Source of the DNA: Rahnella woolbedingensis | GTDB lineage: Bacteria; Pseudomonadota; Gammaproteobacteria; Enterobacterales; Enterobacteriaceae | NCBI RefSeq assembly: GCF_003602095.1 | Contig: NZ_RAHH01000016.1 | Location: forward strand, 59,179 to 123,178 | DNA: 64,000 nt | Direction of reading: 5' to 3' | Shown here: one piece after another, positions 50,392 to 60,059 of the stretch | How positions within the stretch are numbered: the stretch's first letter is position 1 | How the letters are laid out: the number at the start of each line of letters is the position of its first letter | Position numbers and translations under genes: made by a program | The notes under the pieces: model-generated | The model's input: the letters and a program-made list of their open reading frames with translations, nothing else | What the model was told of the DNA's origin: nothing | The model's database searches: none

Positions 50392-51282
50392 TTATGGCTG
50401 TTTCAGCCAGTTAATCACTTTGTGTACTACGGGTTTCAGGAACCGGTCCTGCGGCGTCAGCATGTAGCATTTTCCGGCGGCGGCCAGTTTGCCGGGATGT
50501 GCCGCCACCAGTTGGCCGCTGTTGACGTAATCTTGCACCAGTCCTTCCCAGCCCAGCAAAATTCCGTCCCCCAGCACCGCAGACTGCACCAGAAACGGAT
50601 AGTTATTGGCGCGCCATGTTCTGCGCGGCGTCACAAAACTGACATCCTGTGAGGCAAACCAGTCACGCCAGCCGGTCCATTCACGCTGCGGGTCATCCTG
50701 GATCAGCAACCTTTGTTCGAGCAAATCAGCAGCACTGGGATCGGCCGGCAGGCGGCTGAGGAACTCCGGCGAGCACATCGGATAGCAAACTTCATCGAAC
50801 AGTGCCTGAACGTGATAACCGGGCGGTGGCTCGCGCAGATAGAAAATAGCCAGATCAAATTCTGATGACTTGAGATCCGAAAAACTGTCGGAAATTTTCA
50901 TACGAATTTGCAGATCTGGCAGCAGCTGACGCAAAGAGGAGAGGCGTGACGAAAGCCACAGGCCGCTCATGGCGCTGGTGCAGGCCAGGGTGACCTGCGG
51001 CAAACCGTTCCAGCCCATGACTTCTGCCGTGGATTGCGAAATATCCCCCAGTAATTTGCGTACCTGCTGCGCATAGGTCTCGCCGCGCGGTGTCAGCGTG
51101 GTTTTACGCTGGGCGCGTTGAAAAAGCTTACAACCGAGCATTTCCTCCAGCTGGATAATCTGGCGGCTGATGGCGCTTTGCGTGAGATTCAGCTCGTCGG
51201 CTGCCCGCGAAAAACTGCAATAACGCGCCACGCATTCAAAAGCCACCAGCGTGTTCAGTGGCGGTAACGGTTCTATCTGCAC
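50392..51282 (-). CDS. LysR-family transcriptional regulator (GcvA/AmpR-like)
   Basis: Protein of 296 residues with an N-terminal winged HTH (SFSRAADELNLTQSAISRQIIQLEEMLG, about 23-50) and a C-terminal PBP2-type effector domain (about 92-290). The opening LPPLNTLVAFECVARYCSFSRAA is typical of the GcvA-AmpR branch. No divergent gene is adjacent, so its targets are unclear; the nearby ABC-hydrolase operon is a candidate. It ends 11 bp from the REPIN-like repeat. Confidence 0.88.
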   Translation of the reverse strand: MQIEPLPPLNTLVAFECVARYCSFSRAADELNLTQSAISRQIIQLEEMLGCKLFQRAQRKTTLTPRGETYAQQVRKLLGDISQSTAEVMGWNGLPQVTLACTSAMSGLWLSSRLSSLRQLLPDLQIRMKISDSFSDLKSSEFDLAIFYLREPPPGYHVQALFDEVCYPMCSPEFLSRLPADPSAADLLEQRLLIQDDPQREWTGWRDWFASQDVSFVTPRRTWRANNYPFLVQSAVLGDGILLGWEGLVQDYVNSGQLVAAHPGKLAAAGKCYMLTPQDRFLKPVVHKVINWLKQP

Positions 51283-51307
51283 GGTAAAAGTCTCTCCGGA
51301 TGGGCGT

Positions 51308-52726
51308 TTAGCAATTTTCCAGCATCTGTGAAATAGTCACGCCAACCTGCTGGACGGCACGTTCGGTTTTCGCCGTCAGCGTCTGGGCATAGTTGATGCG
51401 CAGACAGTTGCGGTATTTGCCTGAAGCCGAGAATATCGAACCGATGGCAATTTGCACTAAATGTTCTTCCAGTAGCCGGTTCAGACGCTGAGTATCCACG
51501 CGTTCGTCGAGTTCAATCCACAGCAGAAAACCTCCCTGCGGGCGGCTGACGCGCGTACCGCACGGGAAATATTTCATTACCCAGTCAGTCATGGTGCACA
51601 GGTTTCGCTGGTACTGATTACGCATCCGGCGCATGTGCTGCAGGTAGTGGCCCTGTTTGATGAAATCCGCGATGGCGATTTGCGGCAGCGTGGCGGAAGC
51701 GCCGGTGGTGATGTATTTCATGTGCAGGGCGCGATCATGATAACGGCCCGGTGCAATCCATCCCACGCGCAAACCGGGTGCCAGCGTTTTGGAAAACGAA
51801 CTGCACAACAGCACGCGGCCATCTTCATCGAACGAGGTAATAGTGGCAGGGCGCGGATACTGATACGCCAGCTCGCCATAAACATCGTCTTCGATAATCG
51901 CCAGATCGTAACGTTGAGCCAGACGCAGCAGGCTTTTTTTACGGTCGTCCGGCATGTTGTAACCGAGCGGGTTATTGCAGTTAGGCGTCAGCTGTATAGC
52001 TTTAACCGGCCACTGTTCCAGCGCCATCTCCAGCGCTTCCAGGCTGATGCCGGTAACCGGATCGGTCGGAATTTCCAGCGCTTTCATGCCAAAACCTTTC
52101 AGCGTTTGCATCGCGCCGTGAAAACTGGGGGAATCCATCGCCACAATATCCCCGTGTTCGCATACGGAACGGATAGCGATAGACAGCGCCTCATGACAGC
52201 CGGTAGTGATCAGAATATTGCTGGCATCCATGTGGCTGCCGCTGTCGATCATTAAGCGGGCGATTTGCTCGCGTAAATCCTCTGAACCGTAAATGCTGTC
52301 GTAATGAAACGCGTTGAGATTCTGGTGCTGTCCTGCGCGCCCCATCAGACGGCTGAGCGGGCGGAGCGTGGCGGCAGTCACATCCGGCGAACCGCGTCCG
52401 AGCTGAATCACGCCGGGACGGTGCGGGGAAGTGATGAGCTCCAGCACCTGATCCCACTGGGAGATATCCACCGGACGTTGTGTCGGGCGGCATACCGCCG
52501 GAAGCGCCGCCTGAACACGGGCATCTTTCACGAAGTAGCCGGATTTCGGGCGGGCTTCGACAAGTTGCTTTTCTTCCAGTACGCGGTACGCCTGCTGTAC
52601 CGTGCTGACGCTGACGCCGTGTTCGCTGCTCAACACCCGCACCGAGGGCAGACGAATACCTGCCGGATACAGCCCCTGTTCAATACGGTCACTCAGCACA
52701 TTTGCCAGATTTTCGTAACGATTCAT
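51308..52726 (-). CDS. MocR-type (GntR-HTH plus aminotransferase fold) regulator
   Basis: Protein of 472 residues. The N-terminal GntR winged helix (1-75, RLPSVRVLSSEHGVSVSTVQQAYRVLEEKQL) is joined to a type I aminotransferase-like domain (about 100-470). The PLP lysine is in CSSFSKTLAPGLRVGW and the cofactor Asp in LAIIEDDVYGELAY. MocR proteins are PLP- or amino-acid-responsive regulators. It is divergent from a DUF1127 gene, the same arrangement I recall for E. coli yjiR-yjiS. Four ATCTGT boxes lie in the shared promoter. Confidence 0.87.
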   Translation of the reverse strand: MNRYENLANVLSDRIEQGLYPAGIRLPSVRVLSSEHGVSVSTVQQAYRVLEEKQLVEARPKSGYFVKDARVQAALPAVCRPTQRPVDISQWDQVLELITSPHRPGVIQLGRGSPDVTAATLRPLSRLMGRAGQHQNLNAFHYDSIYGSEDLREQIARLMIDSGSHMDASNILITTGCHEALSIAIRSVCEHGDIVAMDSPSFHGAMQTLKGFGMKALEIPTDPVTGISLEALEMALEQWPVKAIQLTPNCNNPLGYNMPDDRKKSLLRLAQRYDLAIIEDDVYGELAYQYPRPATITSFDEDGRVLLCSSFSKTLAPGLRVGWIAPGRYHDRALHMKYITTGASATLPQIAIADFIKQGHYLQHMRRMRNQYQRNLCTMTDWVMKYFPCGTRVSRPQGGFLLWIELDERVDTQRLNRLLEEHLVQIAIGSIFSASGKYRNCLRINYAQTLTAKTERAVQQVGVTISQMLENC

Positions 52727-52761
52727 TATCTTTTCCTCAACGCCTGCGCAAAGAAAGCAGT

Positions 52762-52840
52762 ACAGATGAACACAATCTAACGCTTAATCTGTCATCAGAT
52801 CCAGATCTGTATGGTTGAAATACAAAAAGACTGAATCTGT
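52762..52840. promoter_or_regulatory. ATCTGT box array between the MocR and DUF1127 genes
   Basis: ATCTGT occurs at 52787, 52805 and 52835, and in inverted form (ACAGAT) at 52762. The surrounding bases also agree (TTAATCTGTCA, CAGATCTGTAT, TGAATCTGTAA). MocR regulators typically bind such direct and inverted short repeats, so this is the best candidate operator region. Confidence 0.55.
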
Positions 52841-52894
52841 AATGTTTTTACCGTTTGTAAGATCCTGATGTCAGGTCGTCAACGGGAGCGGAAT

Positions 52895-53167
52895 ATGAAA
52901 AATATCATTGAAGAACGGCAGTTTGCCGGATGTGAGACAGTGGTTTGCACAGAAGTCGTGATGCCTGAGCGGGCAGTACAGATGCCGCAGAAAAAAGCCG
53001 GATGGGTGAAACAGTTATTCGCCGTGATGCATGGCTGGAATGAGCGCCGCGTCAGTCGCAAAATTTTGCATTCGCTCAGTGCTGATCAGCTCAAAGATAT
53101 CGGGCTGGCGAAATCGGATATCGACAGAGAGTATCCACGCACTGTATGGCCGAACTGGCCTAAATAA
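52895..53167 (+). CDS. DUF1127 domain protein
   Basis: Protein of 90 residues whose second half carries the DUF1127 signature: RRVSRKILHSLSADQLKDIGLAKSDIDREY (about 50-79). ATG 52895 is selected because GGGAGCGG precedes it; the frame can extend 9 codons upstream. The N-terminal half (about 1-45) is not part of the domain. Small DUF1127 proteins are often RNA-related or stress-linked; no role can be assigned here. It is divergent from the MocR regulator and immediately followed by ERIC element 2. Confidence 0.82.
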   Translation: MKNIIEERQFAGCETVVCTEVVMPERAVQMPQKKAGWVKQLFAVMHGWNERRVSRKILHSLSADQLKDIGLAKSDIDREYPRTVWPNWPK

Positions 53168-53296
53168 AATACCCGTCATCTTTCGTGCGCCAGATGCGTT
53201 GGCTGCACTCATACGCCCCGGTCACTTACTGATGTAAGCTCCCGGGGACTTACTCACTTGCCGCCTTCCTGACACCCGAAATCTGTAGGGTATTTG
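53167..53296. repeat. ERIC (IRU) element 2
   Basis: About 130 bp in the orientation opposite to ERIC 1. Visible landmarks are ACCCGTCATC, GATGCGTTGGCTGC, CCGGTCACTTACTGATGTAAG, CTCCCGGGGACTTACTCAC and TTGCCGCCTTCCTG. Terminal inverted repeats are AAATACCCG at the left and GGGTATTTGCGG at the right. Its left end coincides with the last base of the DUF1127 stop codon, the same end-on-stop placement as ERIC 1 at grxB. Confidence 0.9.
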
Positions 53297-53324
53297 CGGC
53301 GATAGAGTTTTAAAAAATCATAAA

Positions 53325-53355
53325 AAAAAGCCCGATGAATTCATCGGGCTTTTTC
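53325..53355. terminator. bidirectional terminator downstream of metG and ERIC 2
   Basis: The perfect palindrome GCCCGATGAATTCATCGGGC (53330-53349) is flanked by an A-run and TTTTT. It serves metG on the minus strand and, past ERIC 2, the DUF1127 transcript on the plus strand. Confidence 0.92.
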
Positions 53356-53371
53356 GTCATTTAAAATACTT

Positions 53372-55402
53372 TTATTTCACCTGCATTCCAGGCTGTGCGC
53401 CGGAATCCGGGCTGAGCAGGAAGATGTCTTTTCCGCCAGGGCCCGCTGCCATCACCATGCCTTCAGAGATGCCGAAACGCATTTTACGTGGCGCGAGGTT
53501 GGCGACCATGATGGTCAGACGGCCTTCGAGCGCTTTCGGATCCGGATACGCAGAACGGATGCCGGAGAAAATCTGACGGATTTCACCGCCCAGATCCAGT
53601 TGCAGGCGCAACAGTTTGTCCGAACCTTCCACGAAATCAGCGCTTTTGATAAGCGCGATACGCATATCCACTTTGGCAAAATCATCAAAGGTGATGGTTT
53701 CCTGAATCGGGGAGTCAGCCAGAGGACCGGTAGCCGGTGCTTTCGCAGCGGCAATGTCTTCTTTCGAGGCATCAACCATCGCAGTCACTTTATCCAGTTC
53801 GATACGGTTAAACAGCGCTTTGAACGGATTCACCTGATGCGACAGCAGCGGTTGGGCAATGGTGTCCCAGTCCAGAGTGGTATTCAGGAACGCTTCAGTG
53901 CGCTCGGTCAGCGAAGGCAGAACCGGCTTCAGATAGGTCATCAGTACGCGGAACAGGTTGATGCCCATCGAGCAGATGGCCTGCAGGTCAGCATCGCGGC
54001 CTTCCTGTTTCGCCACAACCCACGGCGCCTGTTCGTCAACATAACGGTTGGCCAGGTCAGCCAGCGCCATGATTTCGCGGATCGCGCGGCCTGATTCACG
54101 GCTGTCATACGCCTGAGCGATGCTTTCAGCGGCATCGGTGAAGGTTTTATACAGCGCTTCATCGGCCAGTTTGTCAGCCAGTTGGCCGTCAAAACGCTTG
54201 GCAATGAAACCGGCGTTACGGGAAGCCAGGTTTACCACTTTATTCACGATGTCGGCGTTAACGCGCTGCACGAAATCTTCCAGGTTCAGGTCGATATCGT
54301 CGATGCGTGAAGACAGTTTCGCGGTGTAGTAGTAACGCAGGCAATCCGCATCCAGATGGTTCAGATAGGTGCTGGCCTTGATGAACGTGCCGCGCGATTT
54401 GGACATCTTCGCGCCATTGACGGTGACATAACCGTGCACGAACAGGTTGGTTGGCTTGCGGAAACCGCTGCCTTCCAGCATGGCTGGCCAGAACAGGCTG
54501 TGGAAATAAACGATGTCTTTACCGATAAAGTGATACAGCTCGGTAGTGGAATCTTTTTTCCAGAACTCGTCGAAGTTCAGATCGCTGCGGCGGTCACACA
54601 GGTTTTTGAATGAACCCATGTAGCCGATTGGCGCGTCCAGCCAGACGTAGAAATATTTGCCCGGTGCATCAGGAATTTCAAAGCCGAAATACGGCGCATC
54701 ACGGGAGATATCCCACTGTTGCAGACCGTGCTCGAACCATTCCTGCATTTTGTTCGCCACCTGCTCCTGCAGTGCGCCGGAACGGGTCCACGCCTGCAAC
54801 ATCGCGCTGAACTCAGGCAGATCAAAGAAGTAGTGCTCGGAATCACGCAGCACCGGCGTCGCGCCGGAAACCACCGATTTCGGGTCGATCAGTTCGGTCG
54901 GGCTGTAGGTGGCGCCACAGACTTCACAGTTATCGCCGTACTGATCCGGTGATTTACATTTCGGGCAGGTGCCTTTAACGAAACGGTCAGGCAGGAACAT
55001 GCCTTTCTCCGGATCGTACAGCTGAGAAATGGTACGGTTCTTGATGAAACCGTTTTCTTTCAGACGACCATAAATCAGCTCGGACAGCTCACGGTTTTCG
55101 TCGCTGTGCGTGGAGTGATAGTTGTCGTAGCTGATACCGAAGCCGGCGAAATCTTTCTGATGCTCCTGGCTCATTTCGGCAATCATCTCTTCCGGCTTAA
55201 TACCGAGCTGCTGCGCTTTGAGCATGATCGGGGTGCCGTGCGCATCGTCCGCACAGATGAAATGCACTTCATTGCCGCGCATTCGCTGGTAACGGACCCA
55301 GACGTCAGCCTGGATGTGCTCGAGCATGTGACCGAGATGGATGGATCCGTTGGCGTACGGAAGTGCACAGGTTACCAAAATTTTTTTCGCGACTTGAGCC
55401 AT
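53372..55402 (-). CDS. metG: methionyl-tRNA synthetase
   Basis: Class Ia synthetase of 676 residues. HIGH-type motif HLGH is in [14 protein letters not shown] (about 15-28). The zinc site has two Cys pairs in [17 protein letters not shown] (about 146-162). KMSKS-type motif is [11 protein letters not shown] (near 333). The C-terminal EMAP/Arc1p-like dimerisation domain starts near 570 ([17 protein letters not shown]). It is divergent from apbC as in E. coli. Confidence 0.97.
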   Translation of the reverse strand: MAQVAKKILVTCALPYANGSIHLGHMLEHIQADVWVRYQRMRGNEVHFICADDAHGTPIMLKAQQLGIKPEEMIAEMSQEHQKDFAGFGISYDNYHSTHSDENRELSELIYGRLKENGFIKNRTISQLYDPEKGMFLPDRFVKGTCPKCKSPDQYGDNCEVCGATYSPTELIDPKSVVSGATPVLRDSEHYFFDLPEFSAMLQAWTRSGALQEQVANKMQEWFEHGLQQWDISRDAPYFGFEIPDAPGKYFYVWLDAPIGYMGSFKNLCDRRSDLNFDEFWKKDSTTELYHFIGKDIVYFHSLFWPAMLEGSGFRKPTNLFVHGYVTVNGAKMSKSRGTFIKASTYLNHLDADCLRYYYTAKLSSRIDDIDLNLEDFVQRVNADIVNKVVNLASRNAGFIAKRFDGQLADKLADEALYKTFTDAAESIAQAYDSRESGRAIREIMALADLANRYVDEQAPWVVAKQEGRDADLQAICSMGINLFRVLMTYLKPVLPSLTERTEAFLNTTLDWDTIAQPLLSHQVNPFKALFNRIELDKVTAMVDASKEDIAAAKAPATGPLADSPIQETITFDDFAKVDMRIALIKSADFVEGSDKLLRLQLDLGGEIRQIFSGIRSAYPDPKALEGRLTIMVANLAPRKMRFGISEGMVMAAGPGGKDIFLLSPDSGAQPGMQVK

Positions 55403-55554
55403 AGTAAGAGCTTGCTTTCTGTAGTTGAAATCAGGGGCATTGATGTTAACCGAAAGCGCCGCCCCGCGTAAACAAACGGGGGGATCTCCTTACGTGTGTT
55501 CTGTTATGCTTACGTATAGATAATTAGTCTGATAACCCTTTTCAAGGAGCCGGG

Positions 55555-56667
55555 ATGACATCTCAATCCCCACAGCAGACCACACCCGCAGGGCTGCGCG
55601 CACTGGTGACCGGCGTACTGGCCACCTTCCGCCATTCCACATTACAAAAAGATTTACCCGCCATAAAAGCATTGCATCACTGCGTGCTGATGGACGGTGT
55701 TTTACATATTGACCTGACGCTGCCATTTGCCTGGAACAGTGGCTTCGATGTGCTTAAAGATGAAACCAGCGGAGAATTGCTGCGGATCACCGGCGCTTCA
55801 GCCGTTCAGTGGAACCTGCGTCACGATATCGCCACCATGAAACGCGCTAACGATCAGCCGGGTATCAAAGGTGTGCGCAATATTCTGGCCGTCAGCTCCG
55901 GTAAAGGCGGGGTCGGAAAATCGACTACCGCGGTGAATCTGGCGCTGGCGCTGGCCGCAGAGGGCGGAAAAGTCGGTATTCTGGATGCCGATATTTACGG
56001 CCCGTCAGTCCCCAATATGCTGGGTACCGAAGAAGAGCGACCGACATCGCCGGATGGCGTTCATATGTCACCGATTATGGCGCACGGGCTGGCGACCAAT
56101 TCTATTGGTTATCTGGTCACCGACGAAAACGCGATGGTGTGGCGCGGCCCGATGGCCAGCAAAGCGCTGATGCAGATGCTTTCGGATACGCTATGGCCTG
56201 ATCTGGATTATCTGGTGATCGACCTGCCGCCGGGCACCGGAGATATTCAGCTGACGCTGTCGCAAAATATTCCGGTAACAGGTGCGGTGGTGGTGACGAC
56301 ACCGCAGGACATCGCGCTGCTGGATGCCATGAAAGGCATTGTCATGTTTGAAAAAGTGCATGTGCCGGTACTGGGCATCGTCGAGAACATGAGTATGCAC
56401 GTGTGCAGCAACTGCGGACATCACGAGCCGATTTTCGGCACCGGCGGTGCGCAGCGTCTGGCTGAGAAATACCGCTGCGAATTGCTGGCGCAATTGCCAC
56501 TGCATATTTCACTGCGCGAAGATTTAGATCGCGGCGAACCGACGGTTGTTTCAAATCCGGAAAGTGAATTCACTGCAATTTACCGCGAGCTGGCGGCAAA
56601 AATTGCATCACAATTGTTCTGGAAGGGTGACGCTATCCCGACAGAAATTGCATTCCGGGCGGTTTAA
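55555..56667 (+). CDS. apbC: iron-sulfur cluster carrier protein ApbC (Mrp)
   Basis: Mrp/NBP35-family P-loop ATPase of 370 residues that binds and transfers Fe-S clusters. An N-terminal MIP18-like segment (about 15-90) precedes deviant Walker A SSGKGGVGKSTTAVN (near 114-128), LDADIYGPS (switch I) and DLPPGTGD (Walker B region). The C-terminal CxxC in HVCSNCGHHEP bridges the cluster in the dimer. RBS CAAGGAGCCGGG precedes ATG 55555. Confidence 0.95.
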   Translation: MTSQSPQQTTPAGLRALVTGVLATFRHSTLQKDLPAIKALHHCVLMDGVLHIDLTLPFAWNSGFDVLKDETSGELLRITGASAVQWNLRHDIATMKRANDQPGIKGVRNILAVSSGKGGVGKSTTAVNLALALAAEGGKVGILDADIYGPSVPNMLGTEEERPTSPDGVHMSPIMAHGLATNSIGYLVTDENAMVWRGPMASKALMQMLSDTLWPDLDYLVIDLPPGTGDIQLTLSQNIPVTGAVVVTTPQDIALLDAMKGIVMFEKVHVPVLGIVENMSMHVCSNCGHHEPIFGTGGAQRLAEKYRCELLAQLPLHISLREDLDRGEPTVVSNPESEFTAIYRELAAKIASQLFWKGDAIPTEIAFRAV

Positions 56668-56813
56668 TCTCCCAACTCCGCGATTTATTGCCTGATGTCA
56701 GCGATTACACCGCCTTAACGCTGGCATCGGGCAGTGGGTTGAACTTATAATTGGCGCGTTCAAAGCACACGTCTGTGCTTGCCTTCCAACTTCCAAATCA
56801 GGTCTTTAATTTT

Positions 56814-57455
56814 ATGTCTGACAAATTCCATCAGTGTGTCATCGTGGGTATCGCTGGCGCATCTGCTTCGGGAAAAAGCCTCATCGCCAGTACGTTATAC
56901 CGTGAACTTCGTGATCAGGTCGGTGATGAGCATATCGGGGTTATCCCGGAAGATTGCTACTATAAAGACCAAAGCCACATGACCATGGAAGAGCGGGTCA
57001 AAACCAACTACGACCATCCAAGTGCGATGGATCACAATTTGCTGTTCCAGCATTTACAGGCCATGAAGTCTGGTCAGGCGATTGAATTGCCGAGCTACAG
57101 CTTCATTGAGCACACCCGTTTGCCTGAGACGGTGACACTGAAACCGAAGAAAGTGATTATTCTGGAAGGGATCCTGCTCCTGACCGATGCGCGCTTGCGT
57201 GATGAAATGAATTTCTCCATCTTCGTCGATACCCCGCTGGATATCTGCCTGATGCGCCGCATGAAACGTGATGTCAACGAACGTGGCCGTTCAATGGATT
57301 CTGTGATGGCGCAATATCAGAAGACCGTCCGTCCGATGTTCCTGCAATTTATCGAACCCTCAAAACAATACGCAGACATCATTGTGCCGCGCGGCGGCAA
57401 AAACCGGATTGCGATTGATATTCTCAAGGCGAAAATCAGCCAGTTCTTCAATTAA
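56814..57455 (+). CDS. udk: uridine kinase
   Basis: Pyrimidine salvage enzyme phosphorylating uridine and cytidine, 213 residues as in E. coli. Walker A is [12 protein letters not shown] (about 14-25). Also visible are [11 protein letters not shown] (substrate region), [10 protein letters not shown] and the lid segment [16 protein letters not shown] 56814 matches the family N-terminus [12 protein letters not shown]; the frame starting 56751 is not used. It is followed by dcd after 37 bp. Confidence 0.95.
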   Translation: MSDKFHQCVIVGIAGASASGKSLIASTLYRELRDQVGDEHIGVIPEDCYYKDQSHMTMEERVKTNYDHPSAMDHNLLFQHLQAMKSGQAIELPSYSFIEHTRLPETVTLKPKKVIILEGILLLTDARLRDEMNFSIFVDTPLDICLMRRMKRDVNERGRSMDSVMAQYQKTVRPMFLQFIEPSKQYADIIVPRGGKNRIAIDILKAKISQFFN

Positions 57456-57492
57456 TCGCGGAACAATCCGTAAAAACCCTACCGGAGATACG

Positions 57493-58074
57493 ATGAGACT
57501 TTGCGATCGAGATATAGAAGCCTGGCTCGACAGCGGCAAATTAGGCATTTCACCCCGTCCGCCGGTTGAACGGATTAACGGCGCGACGGTAGATGTGCGT
57601 CTGGGTAACGGTTTTCGCGTTTTCCTCGGCCATAACGCCGGTTATATCGACCTGAGCGGCCCGAAAGATGAAGTCAGCGCCGCGCTGGATAAAGTGATGA
57701 GTGATGAGATTGTGTTGCCGGAAGGCGAAGCATTCTTCCTCCATCCCGGGGAGCTGGCGCTGGCCGTCACTTACGAATCTGTCACCATTCCGGACGATCT
57801 GGTCGGCTGGCTGGACGGTCGCTCTTCACTGGCGCGTCTCGGGCTGATGGTGCACGTGACCGCACATCGTATCGATCCGGGCTGGAAAGGGCGGATTGTT
57901 CTCGAGTTCTATAATTCAGGTAAGCTCCCGCTGGCACTGCGTCCGGGAATGCTGATTGGTGCGCTGAGCTTTGAGCCGTTATCCGGTTCTGCTGCACGCC
58001 CTTATAACAGCCGTCAGGATGCGAAATACCGCGACCAGCAAAGCGCAATTGCCAGTCGCATTGATAAAGACTGA
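57493..58074 (+). CDS. dcd: dCTP deaminase
   Basis: Trimeric dUTPase-fold enzyme of 193 residues converting dCTP to dUTP for dTTP synthesis. Opening [19 protein letters not shown], the [24 protein letters not shown] block (about 110-133) with catalytic Glu in [11 protein letters not shown] vicinity, and the C-terminal [16 protein letters not shown] are all as in E. coli. Start 57493 lies after GGAGATACG; the longer frame overlapping udk is discarded. Confidence 0.96.
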   Translation: MRLCDRDIEAWLDSGKLGISPRPPVERINGATVDVRLGNGFRVFLGHNAGYIDLSGPKDEVSAALDKVMSDEIVLPEGEAFFLHPGELALAVTYESVTIPDDLVGWLDGRSSLARLGLMVHVTAHRIDPGWKGRIVLEFYNSGKLPLALRPGMLIGALSFEPLSGSAARPYNSRQDAKYRDQQSAIASRIDKD

Positions 58075-58080
58075 TTCTGT

Positions 58081-58105
58081 TTTTTATCCGCTTAGCGGAT
58101 AAAAA
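58081..58105. other. AT-capped hairpin between dcd and asmA
   Basis: TTTTTATCCGC-TTA-GCGGATAAAAA, an 11-bp perfect palindrome. The T-run lies on the 5' side, so it is not a standard terminator on either strand. It may affect mRNA stability between the two genes. Confidence 0.5.
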
Positions 58106-58117
58106 CGTGAGGAAGGC

Positions 58118-59971
58118 ATGAGAAGACTACTGACAACACTGGTGATCTTACTGGTGGTTATCATTGCCGGCATGACTTCGCTGGTATTTCTGATCAACCC
58201 GAATGATTTCCGCCAGTACATGGTGGAACGGGTTGAGGTGAAAAGCGGATATCAGCTGGCCATCAACGGCTCGTTGCGCTGGCACGTCTGGCCACAGCTG
58301 AGCATTATTGCCGGTCAGACATCGCTCACCGCGCCGGGTGCTAAAGTGCCGGTTGTCAGTGCTGAAAACATGCGGCTGGATGTCAAACTCTGGCCTCTTA
58401 TTTCTCATCAGTTGGCGGTGAAACAGATACTGCTGAAAAACGCAGTGATTCGCCTGACGCCTGAAACGCAAGAGAATCAGCCGGACACGCCTGTCGCGCC
58501 TTCAACGCCAACGCCAGTCGCGCCGGGTGCTTCTGAGCTTGAGGCCGGTTGGAAGTTTGATATTGATAAAGTCAGCATTGCCGACAGTCTGCTTATCTGG
58601 CAGCGCGGCGATGATGACCAGATAAACGTGCGTGATATCAATATGGAAATTGATAAAAACGACAACCGTCAGGCCACCATTCAGCTTTCGAGCCGTATAA
58701 ATCGCAATCAACGTGACCTGGCATTCACCATGAATGCCGAAGTGGATATGCAGCATTATCCGCAGGCTGTTTCGGCCAACATCAGTAAATTTACTTATCA
58801 GCTGAGTGGCGCTGACATTCCGGTCAAAGGCGTTGAGGGCAATGGTTCGATGCAGGCCAGCTATCAGCGTGATAATGATTCACTGGCGCTTACTCAGCTG
58901 GCGCTGACGGCAAATGATAATCAGATTTCAGGTACCGCGTTTGCCACGATGGGCGGTGAAACCGGCAATTATCAGCTTAATTTGAACGCTGACAAACTCG
59001 ACCTGGATGCGCTTTCAGGCTGGGAGCCTAAAACTGACGAGCAGACGGCTCAGAGTACTCAGTCCATCACTTCCGCTCCGGTGATTGCCCGAGATATGGA
59101 TGCACAGCCGAATGGCCTGAGCAGTTTGCAGACTTTCAATGCAAATCTTGCACTGAAAGTCGCTGATTTAACCTATCGCGGAATGAAAATTCAAAATCTG
59201 GTGCTGAGTGCCGATAACCGGCAGGGCAAAGTCGCGCTGCCGATGTTCAGCGGCAATCTCGGGTCGGGACGTTTTTCCCTGCCTGGCGATATGGATGTAA
59301 CCGGTAAAAGCATTCAGGTTCACATGACGCCGGATGTGAATAATATTGAACTGGCAGACCTGCTGACCGCTTACGGATTACCGAAAGCGCTGACTGGCAG
59401 CTTCTCTATGAAAGGTGACGTGAGCGGAAAAGGACTCTCAGCAGAAGACTTTGCGCGTAACTGGCAGGGGGATGCTCAGCTTGCGATGACGAATGCGCAT
59501 CTGAATGGCCTCAATATCCAGCAACTGATCCAGCAGGCGGTGAGCCGTAATACGAGCAGCGTTCAGGGACTTGATAAATATGAGCATTACAGCCAGATTG
59601 ATACACTAAAAGCACAGGGAGAGCTGAAAAACGGTACCCTGAAACTTAATGATCTGGAAGCGCAGTCGCCAATGGTTTATGCAAAAGGGGATGGTTCTGT
59701 TGATCTCACCGGCGAAAAGGTTGACATGAATTTGCTGGTCCGTGTCACGGGTGGCTGGAAAGGCGACAGCAATCTGATCAACACGCTGAAAAACACAGAT
59801 ATTCCGCTGCGCGTATACGGGCCATGGGCACAACTGGGTTATCAGTTGCAGGTTGATCAGATCCTGCGCCGGACAGTGGAACAGAGTGCCCGCAGCGCCA
59901 TACAGAACTGGGTGGATAAACGCAAAGACAGCAAAGAAAAAGAGGATGTGCAGAAGTTATTGAATAAATAG
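58118..59971 (+). CDS. asmA: AsmA family outer-membrane assembly/lipid transport protein
   Basis: Protein of 617 residues with one N-terminal transmembrane helix (about 5-25, LLTTLVILLVVIIAGMTSLVFLI) and a long periplasmic bridge-like repeat region. The conserved LINPNDFRQYMVERVEVKSGYQ follows the helix, and the C-terminal AsmA_2 region includes GSFSMKGDVSGKGLSAEDF. A Pro/Thr-rich linker (PVAPSTPTPVAPG) lies near 127-140. AsmA-like proteins are implicated in phospholipid transport to, and integrity of, the outer membrane. RBS GAGGAAGG precedes ATG 58118. Confidence 0.95.
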   Translation: MRRLLTTLVILLVVIIAGMTSLVFLINPNDFRQYMVERVEVKSGYQLAINGSLRWHVWPQLSIIAGQTSLTAPGAKVPVVSAENMRLDVKLWPLISHQLAVKQILLKNAVIRLTPETQENQPDTPVAPSTPTPVAPGASELEAGWKFDIDKVSIADSLLIWQRGDDDQINVRDINMEIDKNDNRQATIQLSSRINRNQRDLAFTMNAEVDMQHYPQAVSANISKFTYQLSGADIPVKGVEGNGSMQASYQRDNDSLALTQLALTANDNQISGTAFATMGGETGNYQLNLNADKLDLDALSGWEPKTDEQTAQSTQSITSAPVIARDMDAQPNGLSSLQTFNANLALKVADLTYRGMKIQNLVLSADNRQGKVALPMFSGNLGSGRFSLPGDMDVTGKSIQVHMTPDVNNIELADLLTAYGLPKALTGSFSMKGDVSGKGLSAEDFARNWQGDAQLAMTNAHLNGLNIQQLIQQAVSRNTSSVQGLDKYEHYSQIDTLKAQGELKNGTLKLNDLEAQSPMVYAKGDGSVDLTGEKVDMNLLVRVTGGWKGDSNLINTLKNTDIPLRVYGPWAQLGYQLQVDQILRRTVEQSARSAIQNWVDKRKDSKEKEDVQKLLNK

Positions 59972-59988
59972 TCTTTATGCCTGTCAAT

Positions 59989-60022
59989 AAAAACGGGACG
60001 CCTCATTAGCGTCCCGTTTTTG
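59989..60022. terminator. bidirectional terminator between asmA and yegH
   Basis: AAAAACGGGACGC-loop-GCGTCCCGTTTTT, a 13-bp stem with A- and T-runs on both sides, between convergent genes. Confidence 0.93.
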
Positions 60023-60059
60023 TTTAAATCGAAACTTCAACTATACGCCCGAAGGCGGA

